A stretch of DNA of 64,000 bases from Humibacillus xanthopallidus (GTDB taxonomy: Bacteria > Actinomycetota > Actinomycetes > Actinomycetales > Dermatophilaceae): contig NZ_VFQF01000001.1 of NCBI RefSeq assembly GCF_006717145.1, positions 1,364,001 to 1,428,000 on the forward strand. Reading direction: 5' to 3'. Positions within the stretch are counted from its first letter, which is position 1. Every line of letters starts with the position of its first letter. The notes below the pieces were generated by a model. The model did not search any database and was not told where the DNA came from. It was given only the letters and a program-made list of their open reading frames with translations. Position numbers and translations under genes: made by a program. Positions 8,990 to 17,168 of this stretch are shown in pieces.

Positions 8990-9117
8990 CAGCACCGGCA
9001 CTGACGTCGGCCCACGCTGACAGCAACGGCACTGACAGCGACCCGCGCTGACAGCACCCAGCGCTGACAGCAACGGCACTGACAGCGACCCGCGCTGACA
9101 GCACCCAACGCCGACAG
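8984..9117. repeat. CTGACAG-based tandem array (47-bp unit, about 2.6 copies)
   Basis: Two adjacent 47-bp copies (9016-9062 and 9063-9109) differ at a single base, and a degenerate partial copy precedes them from 8984. Each 47-bp unit is itself three 15-16-bp blocks beginning CTGACAGC. The array starts at the flippase stop codon and ends just before the polA terminator. Confidence 0.9.
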
Positions 9118-9133
9118 CGGCGCGTTGACCGCG

Positions 9134-9159
9134 CCCTCGCGCCGAGGGACCGCCCTCGG
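9134..9159 (-). terminator. GC hairpin directly downstream of polA
   Basis: CCGAGGG (9142-9148) pairs with CCCTCGG (9153-9159) around a 4-nt loop. An alternative stem CCCTCG (9134-9139) with CGAGGG (9143-9148) shares one arm. It abuts the polA stop at 9160 and separates the convergent flippase and polA genes. There is no U-run. Confidence 0.6.
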
Positions 9160-11835
9160 TCAGTGAGCGGCGTCGTGCCAGGAGCGACCCACCCCGACGT
9201 TCACGTCGAGGGGCACGTCCATCTCGGCCGCGTGCCCCATCTCGTGGCGCACGAGGGCCTCGACGTCGGCCCGCTCACCCGGGGCGATCTCGAGCACGAG
9301 CTCGTCGTGGACCTGGAGCAGGACCCGCGACCGCGCACCCGAGGAGACGAGACCGCGGTCGACGTTGATCATCGCCACCTTCATGATGTCGGCGGCCGAG
9401 CCCTGGATCGGCGCGTTGAGCGCCATGCGCTCGGCCGTCTCGCGCCGCTGCCGGTTGTCCGAGGTGAGGTCGGGAAGGTAGCGACGCCGGCCGAACATCG
9501 TGGCGGTCCACCCGGTGCCACGGGCCTCGGCGACGACCTCCTTGAGGTAGTCGCTCACACCGCCGAAGCGCTCGAAGTAGCCCTCCATGAGGCCTCGGGC
9601 CTCCTCGGTGCTGATCGTCAGCTGCTTGGACAGGCCGAAGGCCGACAGGCCGTAGGCCAGGCCGTAGGACATCGCCTTGACCTTGGAGCGCATGGCCGGC
9701 GTGACGTCCTCGGGTGCGACGCCGAAGACCTTCGAGCCGACGAAGCGGTGGAGGTCCTCGCCCGTGCGGAAGGCCTCGATGAGGCCCTCGTCGCCGGAGA
9801 GGTGGGCCATGACCCGCATCTCGATCTGCGAGTAGTCGGCCGACATCAGCGCCTCGTAACCCTCACCGACGACGAAGAGCTCTCGGATGCGCCGCCCCTC
9901 CTCGGTGCGGATCGGGACGTTCTGAAGGTTCGGGTCGGTCGAGCTGAGACGCCCGGTGGCGGCGATGGTCTGCAGATAGGTCGTGTGGATGCGACCGTCG
10001 TCGGCGACGGACTTCTGCAGCCCCTCGACGGTGACCCGCAGCCGCGCCGCGTCACGGTGGCGCAGCAACGCCTCGAGGAAGGGGTGCCCCGTCTTGGTGA
10101 AGAGGTCTGACAGGGCGTCGGCGTCGGTCGTCCACCCGGTCTTCGTCTTCTTCGTCTTGGGCATGCCGAGCTGGCCGAAGAGCACTTCCTGCAGCTGCTT
10201 GGGCGAGCCGAGGTTGATGCGCTCGCCGCCGATGGCGTCCCAGGCGTCCTCCTGGGCCTGCGCGACCTTGGCGGCGAAGTCCTGCTCGAGGTGGTCCAGG
10301 CCGTCGACGTCGACGGCGATGCCGGTGCGCTCCATGCGGGCGAGCACGTCGATGAGCGGCAGCTCCACGTCGGCGAGCAGCTCGGAGCCACCCGTCGCGG
10401 CGACCTGCTCGTCGAGCACGACAGCGAGGTCGCGCACCGCCGTGGCGCGCACCATCTCCTTGTGCGCCGCGACGTCGTCGGCGTCGCCGCCGAAGTCGAG
10501 CATGCCCTGCCCGTCGGCCGGCGCCGACCCGGAGAGCTCACGGTGCAGCTGGCGCAGGACGAGGTCGTCGAGGTGATAGGTGCGCTGGTCGGGCTTGACG
10601 AGGTATGCCGCGAGCTGCGTGTCGCTCGTCAGCCCGGCGAGCGACCAGCCGCGTGAGGCGAGGGCCTCGACGGGCCCCTTCGCGTCGTGCATGGCCTTCG
10701 GGTGCTCGGCGTCCTGGAGCCAGCCACCGACGGCCCGCTCGCCCTCGGGCGTCAGGGCAGTGAGGTCGACCCAGGCGGCAGCGCCGTCGGGGGCGGCGAT
10801 GGCGAGGGCTGTCGGGTCGCCGACTCCCCGGCCCCACGTGCCGGCCACGGACAGGCCTGCCCGCTCGCCGGCCGGCAGGTGCTCGGAGATCCAGCCGGGC
10901 ACGGCGGCGGCCTCGAGTACCGTGCCGTCGACGTCGAAGCCGGACTCGGCCTCGGGCTCGCTCGCCTCGACCTCGGCGAAGAGCCGGTCGCGCAGGACCC
11001 GGAACTCGAGACGGTCGAAGACCTCGTGGACCTCCTCGCGGCTCCACTGGGCGCGCTCGAGGTCGTCGACGGTGACACCGACCGGGCTGTCCTTGACGAG
11101 CTGGTTGAGCCTGCGGTTGCGCAGCACCTGGTCGAGGTGGGCCCGCAGCGACTCCCCCGCCTTGCCCTTGATCTGGTCGACGCTCGCGACGATGCCCTCG
11201 AGGTCACCGAACTGCGTGATCCACTTCGCGGCGGTCTTGGGGCCGACGCCCGGCACACCCGGGAGGTTGTCGGAGGTCTCGCCGACCATCGCCGCGAGGT
11301 CGCTGTAGCGCTGCGGCGGCACGCCGTACTTCTCCTCGACCTGGGCCGGGCCCATGCGCCACACCTCGGAGACGCCGCGCACGGGGTAGAGGATCGTCAC
11401 GTTGTCGGAGACGAGCTGGAAGGTGTCGCGGTCGCCCGAGCAGATGAGCACCTCCACACCCTGGGCGTCGGCGTCGGTCGCGATCGTGGCGATGATGTCG
11501 TCGGCCTCGTAGCCCTCGAGCTCGACGAAGCGGATGCGCAGGGCGTCGAGGACCTCCTTGACGAGCGGCAGCTGGCCCGAGAACTCGTCGGGCGTGCGCG
11601 CTCGACCCGCCTTGTACTCGGCGTACTGCTCGGTGCGGAACGTCTGGCGCGACTTGTCGAAGGCCACGACGACGTGCGTCGGCTGCTCGTCACGCAGCAT
11701 GTTGATGAGCATCGAGGTGAAGCCGTAGACGGCGTTGGTGTGCTGCCCCGTGCTCGTCGAGAAGTTCTCGGCAGGGAGCGCGAAGAACGCGCGATAGGCC
11801 AGCGAGTGTCCGTCGAGGAGGAGTAGTCGGCTCAC
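9160..11835 (-). CDS. polA: DNA polymerase I
   Basis: 891 aa. Order: N-terminal 5'-3' exonuclease (SRLLLLDGHSLAYRAFFALP, then the acidic cluster ELEGYEADDIIAT and VLICSGDRDTFQL, H3TH GVPGVGPKTAAKW); a middle domain where the DxE metal ligands of a 3'-5' exonuclease are not evident; and a C-terminal polymerase with motif A MSADYSQIEMRV, O-helix RSKVKAMSYGLAYGLS and motif C LLQVHDELVLEI. It fills gaps and removes RNA primers. Loss of the proofreading site is usual in actinobacterial PolA. The GTG at 11835 lies 6 nt after a TAGGCT box, so a leaderless mRNA is likely. Confidence 0.97.
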   Translation of the reverse strand: MSRLLLLDGHSLAYRAFFALPAENFSTSTGQHTNAVYGFTSMLINMLRDEQPTHVVVAFDKSRQTFRTEQYAEYKAGRARTPDEFSGQLPLVKEVLDALRIRFVELEGYEADDIIATIATDADAQGVEVLICSGDRDTFQLVSDNVTILYPVRGVSEVWRMGPAQVEEKYGVPPQRYSDLAAMVGETSDNLPGVPGVGPKTAAKWITQFGDLEGIVASVDQIKGKAGESLRAHLDQVLRNRRLNQLVKDSPVGVTVDDLERAQWSREEVHEVFDRLEFRVLRDRLFAEVEASEPEAESGFDVDGTVLEAAAVPGWISEHLPAGERAGLSVAGTWGRGVGDPTALAIAAPDGAAAWVDLTALTPEGERAVGGWLQDAEHPKAMHDAKGPVEALASRGWSLAGLTSDTQLAAYLVKPDQRTYHLDDLVLRQLHRELSGSAPADGQGMLDFGGDADDVAAHKEMVRATAVRDLAVVLDEQVAATGGSELLADVELPLIDVLARMERTGIAVDVDGLDHLEQDFAAKVAQAQEDAWDAIGGERINLGSPKQLQEVLFGQLGMPKTKKTKTGWTTDADALSDLFTKTGHPFLEALLRHRDAARLRVTVEGLQKSVADDGRIHTTYLQTIAATGRLSSTDPNLQNVPIRTEEGRRIRELFVVGEGYEALMSADYSQIEMRVMAHLSGDEGLIEAFRTGEDLHRFVGSKVFGVAPEDVTPAMRSKVKAMSYGLAYGLSAFGLSKQLTISTEEARGLMEGYFERFGGVSDYLKEVVAEARGTGWTATMFGRRRYLPDLTSDNRQRRETAERMALNAPIQGSAADIMKVAMINVDRGLVSSGARSRVLLQVHDELVLEIAPGERADVEALVRHEMGHAAEMDVPLDVNVGVGRSWHDAAH

Positions 11836-11841
11836 ACGCGC

Positions 11842-11847
11842 AGCCTA
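11842..11847 (-). promoter_or_regulatory. -10 element (TAGGCT) of polA, leaderless
   Basis: TAGGCT on the minus strand, exactly 6 nt before the polA GTG. There is no room for a Shine-Dalgarno, so transcription should start at or next to the start codon. Confidence 0.55.
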
Positions 11848-11999
11848 GTGTGAGCCACCGACGGCGCAGCCCGGCCCGTGCACCCACAGCCGCACACCTC
11901 CAGCTGCGCCGCACCTCGAAGACGGTGTGTGCCTGCCCGGGACGTGTGCCGACGCCCTCGGGGTGTGGCGAGCGGGGGCGGAGCCACCACGCCTCGGCA

Positions 12000-12005
12000 T
12001 AGCAT
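12000..12005 (+). promoter_or_regulatory. -10 element (TAGCAT) of the thioesterase gene, leaderless
   Basis: TAGCAT lies 7 nt before the ATG at 12013 with no ribosome binding site between. Confidence 0.5.
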
Positions 12006-12012
12006 CACCGTC

Positions 12013-12450
12013 ATGACCGACGCACCGCAGACGACCGAACCCACCCATCTCGACGACCTGGGACTGCAGCTCGAGGGCACCCTCATCGAGCGGATGGGCA
12101 TCGAGGTCCTGGAGGCGACGCCGGAGCGGCTCGTCGCGACGATGCCGGTCGAGGGCAACACCCAGCCCTACGGCCTGCTGCACGGCGGAGCCAGCGTCGT
12201 GCTCGCCGAGACCCTCGGCTCCATCGGAGCGGCCCTGAACGCCGGGCCGAGACGCATCGCAGTCGGTCTCGACATCAACGCCACCCACCACCGGGCGGCG
12301 CGTTCCGGCATCGTGACCGGCACGGCCACGCTCCTCAGCGCGGGGCGCACGCTCGTCAGCTACGACATCGTCGTGACGGACGACACCGGCCGACGCACCT
12401 GCACCGCGCGCATCACCTGCCTCATCCGCGACGCGGCGCCCGGCGCCTGA
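12013..12450 (+). CDS. PaaI-type hotdog-fold thioesterase
   Basis: 145 aa, standard for single-domain hotdog thioesterases. The signature YGLLHGGASVVLAETLGS is at about residues 54-71: the HGG turn and a downstream Glu form the acyl-CoA hydrolysis site. The second conserved stretch IAVGLDINATHH follows. Related enzymes hydrolyse aromatic or hydroxybenzoyl-CoA thioesters (PaaI/MenI/EntH groups); the true acyl group is not readable. It is divergent from polA. Confidence 0.87.
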   Translation: MTDAPQTTEPTHLDDLGLQLEGTLIERMGIEVLEATPERLVATMPVEGNTQPYGLLHGGASVVLAETLGSIGAALNAGPRRIAVGLDINATHHRAARSGIVTGTATLLSAGRTLVSYDIVVTDDTGRRTCTARITCLIRDAAPGA

Positions 12451-12495
12451 GCCGCACTCCCGAGCGGAGCTCCTGCCGTGCTCCTGAGCAGGGCT

Positions 12496-12515
12496 CCTGA
12501 GGCCGGCTCCTCAGG
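12496..12515. terminator. hairpin between convergent genes
   Basis: CCTGAGG (12496-12502) pairs perfectly with CCTCAGG (12509-12515) around CCGGCT. It lies between the thioesterase stop (12450) and the GNAT stop (12524) and may serve both. Confidence 0.5.
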
Positions 12516-12523
12516 CCTGAGCT

Positions 12524-13108
12524 CTAGCCGGCCACCTGCGGCGGCTGGTGACGACGCCGGAAGCGCAGGTCGCGACGGCGTGCCATCACCTGGTCGATCG
12601 CGACCCGGGTCGGGCGCGGCTCCCCGGCGAGCTTGCGCTGCAGCGCCGCGGAGGAGGTGACCCGGCGCACCGTCTCCGGCACGAAGCCGAGGCGGGCGAA
12701 GAAGCGGTTGGCTTCGCGGTCCTGGGCGGGCACGAGGCTCGCGACGTGCTCGGCACCCTGCCGGTCGGCATACCGCGACGCGGAGGCGAGGAGCGCGCGA
12801 CCCACCCCGAGACGCCGGTAGTCGGGGTCGACGTAGAGCATGTCGATCGACACGCACGGCGAGTCGACGAGCAGGCTGCGCGTCGAGTCCGACAGCACGA
12901 GGTAGCCCGCCGGACGGTTGTCGACGAAAGCGATGAAAGCGGCAACATCGCTGCGCTGCAAGGCATTTCGCAACGTGCCGTCGAGAGCGAGCCGCTGCGC
13001 GGCCTCCGGAGTCGTGCCACCCTCGATGCGGTGGGTGATCCACAGCTCGATGAAAGGCGAGTGCAGGCTCTCATCGACGCGCTGCACCGAAGCGATCGAA
13101 CGAACCAT
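12524..13108 (-). CDS. GNAT-family N-acetyltransferase
   Basis: 194 aa. The start ATG 13108 is favoured by AAGGGAGG four bases upstream over a longer in-frame reading. GNAT motif A is seen as MLYVDPDYRRLGVGRALL at about residues 90-107: a beta-strand, then the R-x-x-G-x-G acetyl-CoA pyrophosphate loop. NRFFARLGFVPE follows as motif B. The C-terminal 30 residues are Arg-rich and basic. Substrate unknown. It lies downstream of the liv operon on the same strand, but a strong hairpin at 13200-13237 separates the two. Confidence 0.82.
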   Translation of the reverse strand: MVRSIASVQRVDESLHSPFIELWITHRIEGGTTPEAAQRLALDGTLRNALQRSDVAAFIAFVDNRPAGYLVLSDSTRSLLVDSPCVSIDMLYVDPDYRRLGVGRALLASASRYADRQGAEHVASLVPAQDREANRFFARLGFVPETVRRVTSSAALQRKLAGEPRPTRVAIDQVMARRRDLRFRRRHQPPQVAG

Positions 13109-13199
13109 GATCCCTCCCTTCTGGCCCCGAGGTCGCCCGCCCGAGACTACGGGTATCCGCTCCCCGGGCGGAAGGGGCCCCCGCAACCTGTGGACAGGC

Positions 13200-13237
13200 G
13201 ACGGGGCGCCGCGACCAGATGGTCGCGACGCCCCGTC
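13200..13237 (-). terminator. liv operon terminator hairpin
   Basis: GACGGGGCG-C-CGCGACCA pairs with TGGTCGCG-A-CGCCCCGTC: 17 of 18 positions, with the two innermost pairs open to form the loop. It sits about 48 nt beyond the livF stop (13285) and before the GNAT gene. A GC-rich stem with no U-tract is the usual actinobacterial form. Confidence 0.65.
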
Positions 13238-13284
13238 AACCGACGTGCGTATGCCGTGTCGCCGGCACCGCCTGACGCGTGCGG

Positions 13285-14013
13285 TCAGACGTCTCCGCCG
13301 AGGTAGGCGGCCTTGACCGCCGGGTCGTTCGCCAGCTCCTTGCCGCTGCCCTCGCGAACGATCTCGCCGGTCTCGAGGATGTAGGCGCGGTGCGACCGCT
13401 TGAGCGCCTGGGCGGCGTTCTGCTCGACGAGCAGCACCGTCGTGCCCTGGCTGTTGATCTCGGTGACGATGTCGAAGATCTGCTGGATCAGCTTCGGCGC
13501 CAGCCCCATCGACGGCTCGTCGAGGAGCAGGAGCTTGGGCTTGGCCATGAGGGCGCGCCCCATGGCGAGCATCTGCTGCTCGCCACCGGACATCGACCCC
13601 GCGGCCTGGTTGACCCGCTCCTTGAGCCTGGGGAAGAGCTCGAAGACGCGCTCGAGGTCGTCCTTGACGGCCTTGCTCTTGCGGTCCGGACGGGCATAGG
13701 TGCCCATCTCGAGGTTCTCCATGACCGTCATGCCGACGAAGCAGCCGCGGCCCTCGGGCGACTGCGAGATGCCGAGCACCGGGCGCTCATAGGACGGCAG
13801 GTCGGTGATGTCCTTGCCGTTGAACGTGACGGTGCCGGCGCGCACCGGCCGCAGGCCGGAAATCGTCTTCATCGTCGTCGTCTTGCCGGCTCCGTTGGCC
13901 CCGATGAGGGTGACGATCTCACCCTCGTCGACGGTGAAGGAGATGTCGCGGATCGCCTCGATGCGGCCGTAGTTGACGCACAGTCCCTTGACCTCAAGAA
14001 GCATCTTCTTCAT
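13285..14013 (-). CDS. livF: branched-chain amino-acid ABC transporter ATP-binding protein LivF
   Basis: 242 aa from ATG 14013 (ATG 14004 also possible). Walker A GANGAGKTT, signature SGGEQQMLAMGRAL, Walker B LLLLDEPSMGLAP and switch LLVEQN are intact; the SMGLAP form is typical of LivF. It is the second ATPase of the Liv importer, energising uptake of Leu/Ile/Val or related ligands. Its start overlaps the end of livG by 20 nt, with GGGAG just before the ATG. It is the last gene of livK-H-M-G-F. Confidence 0.95.
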   Translation of the reverse strand: MKKMLLEVKGLCVNYGRIEAIRDISFTVDEGEIVTLIGANGAGKTTTMKTISGLRPVRAGTVTFNGKDITDLPSYERPVLGISQSPEGRGCFVGMTVMENLEMGTYARPDRKSKAVKDDLERVFELFPRLKERVNQAAGSMSGGEQQMLAMGRALMAKPKLLLLDEPSMGLAPKLIQQIFDIVTEINSQGTTVLLVEQNAAQALKRSHRAYILETGEIVREGSGKELANDPAVKAAYLGGDV

Positions 14014-14938
14014 CAACTCCCAGGTAGGCGGCGATGACCGCCGGGTTGTCGCGGATCTCCGCGGGCGTGCCCTCGGCGATCTTGCGCCCGAACTCGAGCA
14101 CGACGATCCGGTCGGTGACGCCCATGACGAGCTTCATGTCGTGCTCGATGAGCAGGACGGTGTAGCCCTGGTCGCGGATGGTGCGGATGAGCTCCATCAG
14201 CTTGGCCTTCTCGGCCGGGTTGAAGCCGGCCGCCGGCTCGTCGAGGCAGAGCAGCTGCGGGCTCGTGGCGAGCGCTCGCGCGATCTCGAGCCGCCGCTGG
14301 TCGCCGTAGGGGAGGTTGCGTGCGAGCTCGTCGGCCTTGCCGGCGAGACCCATGAACTCGAGCAGCTCCATGGCACGGGCCCGGCCCTGCTCCTCCTCGC
14401 GGCGGTGCTTCGGCAGGCGGAACATCGCCGTGACGACACCCGTCGAGTGGTGGGCGTCGACGCCGACGAGGACGTTCTCTAGCGCCGTCATGTTGGCGAA
14501 GAGCCGGATGTTCTGGAACGTTCGCGCGATGCCCAGCTTGGTGATCTGGTACTTGTGGCGCTTGCCCAGCGGCTTGCCGAGATAGCGCACCTCGCCCGAG
14601 GTGGGCTGGTAGACCCCGGTCATGACGTTGAAACACGTCGTCTTGCCGGCGCCGTTGGGCCCGATGAGCCCGAGGATCTCGCCCTTGTTGATGTGGAAGC
14701 TCACCTCGTTGAGGGCGACGACGCCACCGAAGCGCAGCGTCACGGTGTCGACCTCGAGCAGGCGCTCGCCCTCGGCGACGACGGGCACCCCGATGTCCTC
14801 GGGAGCGATGTCGACGTCGGGGTTGATCTCGGTGACCTCGTCGACCGGCGCGGTCGCCGGCGTCGCGGGACGCTCTGCAGCCGTCGACGGGGGGGTCGGC
14901 TCGGCGCCGACCGGTTCTGGGTTCGTCGGCTCAGGCAC
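13994..14938 (-). CDS. livG: branched-chain amino-acid ABC transporter ATP-binding protein LivG
   Basis: 314 aa. Walker A GPNGAGKTT, LivG-type ARTFQNIRLF, signature-helix region LPYGDQRRLEIARAL (YGDQ replaces the usual SGGQ, as is normal in LivG) and Walker B LLCLDEPAAGFNP. A Pro/Thr/Glu-rich N-terminal extension of about 55 residues precedes the ATPase core and is longer than usual (LivG is normally about 255-290 aa). The start GTG 14938 overlaps livM's stop by 8 nt. If a later start were used the extension would shrink, but no start with a better ribosome binding site is visible. Confidence 0.95.
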   Translation of the reverse strand: MPEPTNPEPVGAEPTPPSTAAERPATPATAPVDEVTEINPDVDIAPEDIGVPVVAEGERLLEVDTVTLRFGGVVALNEVSFHINKGEILGLIGPNGAGKTTCFNVMTGVYQPTSGEVRYLGKPLGKRHKYQITKLGIARTFQNIRLFANMTALENVLVGVDAHHSTGVVTAMFRLPKHRREEEQGRARAMELLEFMGLAGKADELARNLPYGDQRRLEIARALATSPQLLCLDEPAAGFNPAEKAKLMELIRTIRDQGYTVLLIEHDMKLVMGVTDRIVVLEFGRKIAEGTPAEIRDNPAVIAAYLGVDEEDAS

Positions 14939-16070
14939 CGGCTTCTCCTTCCTCGAGGACGTGCTGTCTGGCGTCCGCTCGTTTGGCGCGCAACGTGCGC
15001 CGCGGCGGCAGGAGGCCCTGCGGACGGAAGATCGCGAGGAGCATCAGCGCCAGGCCGAAGACGAGCACGCGGAAGTCGGCGAACTCGCGGAACCGCTCGG
15101 GGAAGTAGCTGACGACGATGGCGCCGAGGATGACGCCCCACCGGTTGCCCTGACCACCGACGACGACGGCCGCGAGGAAGAGGATCGACAGGAGCAGCTC
15201 GAAGCTCTGCGGGTTGATGAAGCCCGACTTGCCGGCGAACATCGCACCTGACAGACCACCGATCGCGGCCCCGAGCGCGAAGGCGAGCAGCTTGAAGCGG
15301 AACGTCGGCACGCCCATGAGCTCGGCAGCGTCCTCGTCCTCCCGGGTCGCTTCCCAGGCCCGTCCCACGCGGCTGTTCTTGACGAGGATGTCGAAGACGA
15401 GGACGAGGGCGATGACGACGAGCGCCAGCCAGTAGTACGGGATGAAGTCGCTGATGCCGAACTTGAGGAACGTCGTCGTCGTGCCGAGGTCGACGACGGG
15501 CACGCCCGTGCTCCAGTCGATGCTCGGCACCTCGAAGAGCTCGATGCCAGGGGGCCGCGGAATCTCGGAAATGCCCTGGGCGCCGCCGAGCCACTCCGAG
15601 TTGATGAGCGTCAGGCGCACGATCTCGCCGAAGCCGAGGGTCACGATGGCGAGGTAGTCACCACGCACGCGCAGCGTCGGGGCACCGAGGATGACGCCCG
15701 AGGCCATCGCGACGAGGATCGCGATCGGCACGCACCACAGCCACGGCAGCGAGCCGTGCTGCGAGCTGAGCACACCGACGGTGTAGGCGCCCACGGCGTA
15801 GAAGCCGACGTACCCGAGGTCGAGCAGGCCGGCATACCCGACGACGATGTTGAGGCCGAGGGCGACGAGGACATACGTCGAGACGGTGAAGAGCACTCCG
15901 CCGAAGTCGGAGTCCGGCGTCGTGATGAACGGGATGTTGAGCAGCGGCAGCGCAAAGAGGAAGAGCGCGAAGATGATCCAGAGGACGACCTTGATCGGCA
16001 GCGGGAGGTCCGCGATGCGCTCGTTGAGGTTGGGCCGCACCTTCTTCGTGGCGTTCTGGGTGGTCGTCAT
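14931..16070 (-). CDS. livM: branched-chain amino-acid ABC transporter permease LivM
   Basis: 379 aa. About nine to ten TM segments; core features include NIVVGYAGLLDLGYVGFYAVGAYT and the cytoplasmic EAA-like loop GRAWEATREDEDAAELMG that contacts the ATPases. It forms the heteromeric membrane channel with LivH. The ATG overlaps the livH stop by 4 nt (ATGA). A basic N-terminal tail of about 25 residues precedes the first TM segment. Confidence 0.95.
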   Translation of the reverse strand: MTTTQNATKKVRPNLNERIADLPLPIKVVLWIIFALFLFALPLLNIPFITTPDSDFGGVLFTVSTYVLVALGLNIVVGYAGLLDLGYVGFYAVGAYTVGVLSSQHGSLPWLWCVPIAILVAMASGVILGAPTLRVRGDYLAIVTLGFGEIVRLTLINSEWLGGAQGISEIPRPPGIELFEVPSIDWSTGVPVVDLGTTTTFLKFGISDFIPYYWLALVVIALVLVFDILVKNSRVGRAWEATREDEDAAELMGVPTFRFKLLAFALGAAIGGLSGAMFAGKSGFINPQSFELLLSILFLAAVVVGGQGNRWGVILGAIVVSYFPERFREFADFRVLVFGLALMLLAIFRPQGLLPPRRTLRAKRADARQHVLEEGEAGA

Positions 16071-17056
16071 GCGCGGGCCTTTCCGAGGGACTCACCGAGC
16101 AGGCCGGTGGGTCGGAACAGCAGGATCACGATGAGCAGGACGAAGGCGACGACGTCCTTCCACTGGGTGCCGACGATGGCGGAGCCGTAGTTCTCGGCGA
16201 GGCCGAGCACGAAGCCACCGAGCAGCGCACCGCGGAGATTGCCGATGCCACCGAGGACGGCGGCGGTGAAGGCCTTGACGCCGAGCAGGAAGCCTGCGTC
16301 GTAGCGCGTGATGCCGATGCGCAGGAGGTAGAACACGGCCGCCGCGCCGGCCATGACGCCACCGACGAGGAAGGTGACCTGGATGACGCGGTCACGGTTG
16401 ACACCCATGAGGGCTGCAGCCTCGGGGTCCTGGGCGACCGCGCGGATGCCGCGCCCGAGGCGGGACCGCTTCACGAACTGGTCGAGGATCACCATGATGG
16501 TGATCGCGCCGACGATGACGAAGATGTCGACGTTGGTGACGGCGTAGCCACCGACCGTGAAGACCGGCTCCTTGGCCACGATGTCGGGCAGGCCGACGGC
16601 GTTGCGCGAGTTGCGCACATAGGCTCGCAGGTTGTCGTCGAGGCCGACCCAGGCGACGATCTTCTCGCGCAGGCCCATGACCTCCGCGAGGACGAACGAG
16701 GCGCCGACAGCTGAGATGAGCGCGATGAGGGGTGGGGCGTTGCGTTTGCGCAGCGGGCGATAGGCGAAGCGTTCGAGGAGCACTGCGATCAAGCCCGACA
16801 TGGTCATGGCCGCGACGAACATCATGGCGATCCAGAAGATCACCTGGCCCGTGCCGCCACCGGCCTTGCCACCGAGGAACATCACGACCCAGAGGGCCGC
16901 GAAGGTGCCGTACATGAAGACCTCGGAGTGCGCGAAGTTGATGAGTCGCAACACGCCGTAGACGAGGGTGTAGCCGAGCGCGACGAGGGCGTAGACGGCA
17001 CCGAGCGTGAGGCCCGTGATCGTCAACGCCCAGAAGTTGTCGATGAGGAACTGCAT
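16067..17056 (-). CDS. livH: branched-chain amino-acid ABC transporter permease LivH
   Basis: 329 aa with about eight TM segments. Characteristic LivH stretches are ALVALGYTLVYGVLRLINFAHSE near the N-terminus and GIRAVAQDPEAAALMGVNRDRV, the ATPase-coupling loop. It starts at ATG 17056 with AGGAGGTC upstream. It is separated from livK by 112 nt that contain a strong hairpin, so its expression is probably set lower than that of the binding protein. Confidence 0.95.
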   Translation of the reverse strand: MQFLIDNFWALTITGLTLGAVYALVALGYTLVYGVLRLINFAHSEVFMYGTFAALWVVMFLGGKAGGGTGQVIFWIAMMFVAAMTMSGLIAVLLERFAYRPLRKRNAPPLIALISAVGASFVLAEVMGLREKIVAWVGLDDNLRAYVRNSRNAVGLPDIVAKEPVFTVGGYAVTNVDIFVIVGAITIMVILDQFVKRSRLGRGIRAVAQDPEAAALMGVNRDRVIQVTFLVGGVMAGAAAVFYLLRIGITRYDAGFLLGVKAFTAAVLGGIGNLRGALLGGFVLGLAENYGSAIVGTQWKDVVAFVLLIVILLFRPTGLLGESLGKARA

Positions 17057-17117
17057 CCAAGACCTCCTGCGGGCCGGGGAGCGAGATGAGACCGAGTACT
17101 GCTGCCGTCAACCGGCC

Positions 17118-17151
17118 GGGGGCGGTCGGAGCCTGGGCTCCGACCGCCCCC
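17118..17151 (-). terminator. 15-bp hairpin between livK and livH (partial terminator or mRNA stabiliser)
   Basis: GGGGGCGGTCGGAGC (17118-17132) and GCTCCGACCGCCCCC (17137-17151) are perfectly complementary around CTGG. It lies 17 nt after the livK stop, inside the operon. Such intra-operon stems normally let the binding protein be made in excess over the permeases. Confidence 0.7.
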
Positions 17152-17168
17152 GGAGTGACGGTGAATCC

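Noticed and set aside
15841-15880. GACATAC near 15870 as another copy of the heptamer
   Set aside because: The first base differs; only exact GGCATAC/GTATGCC matches were counted.
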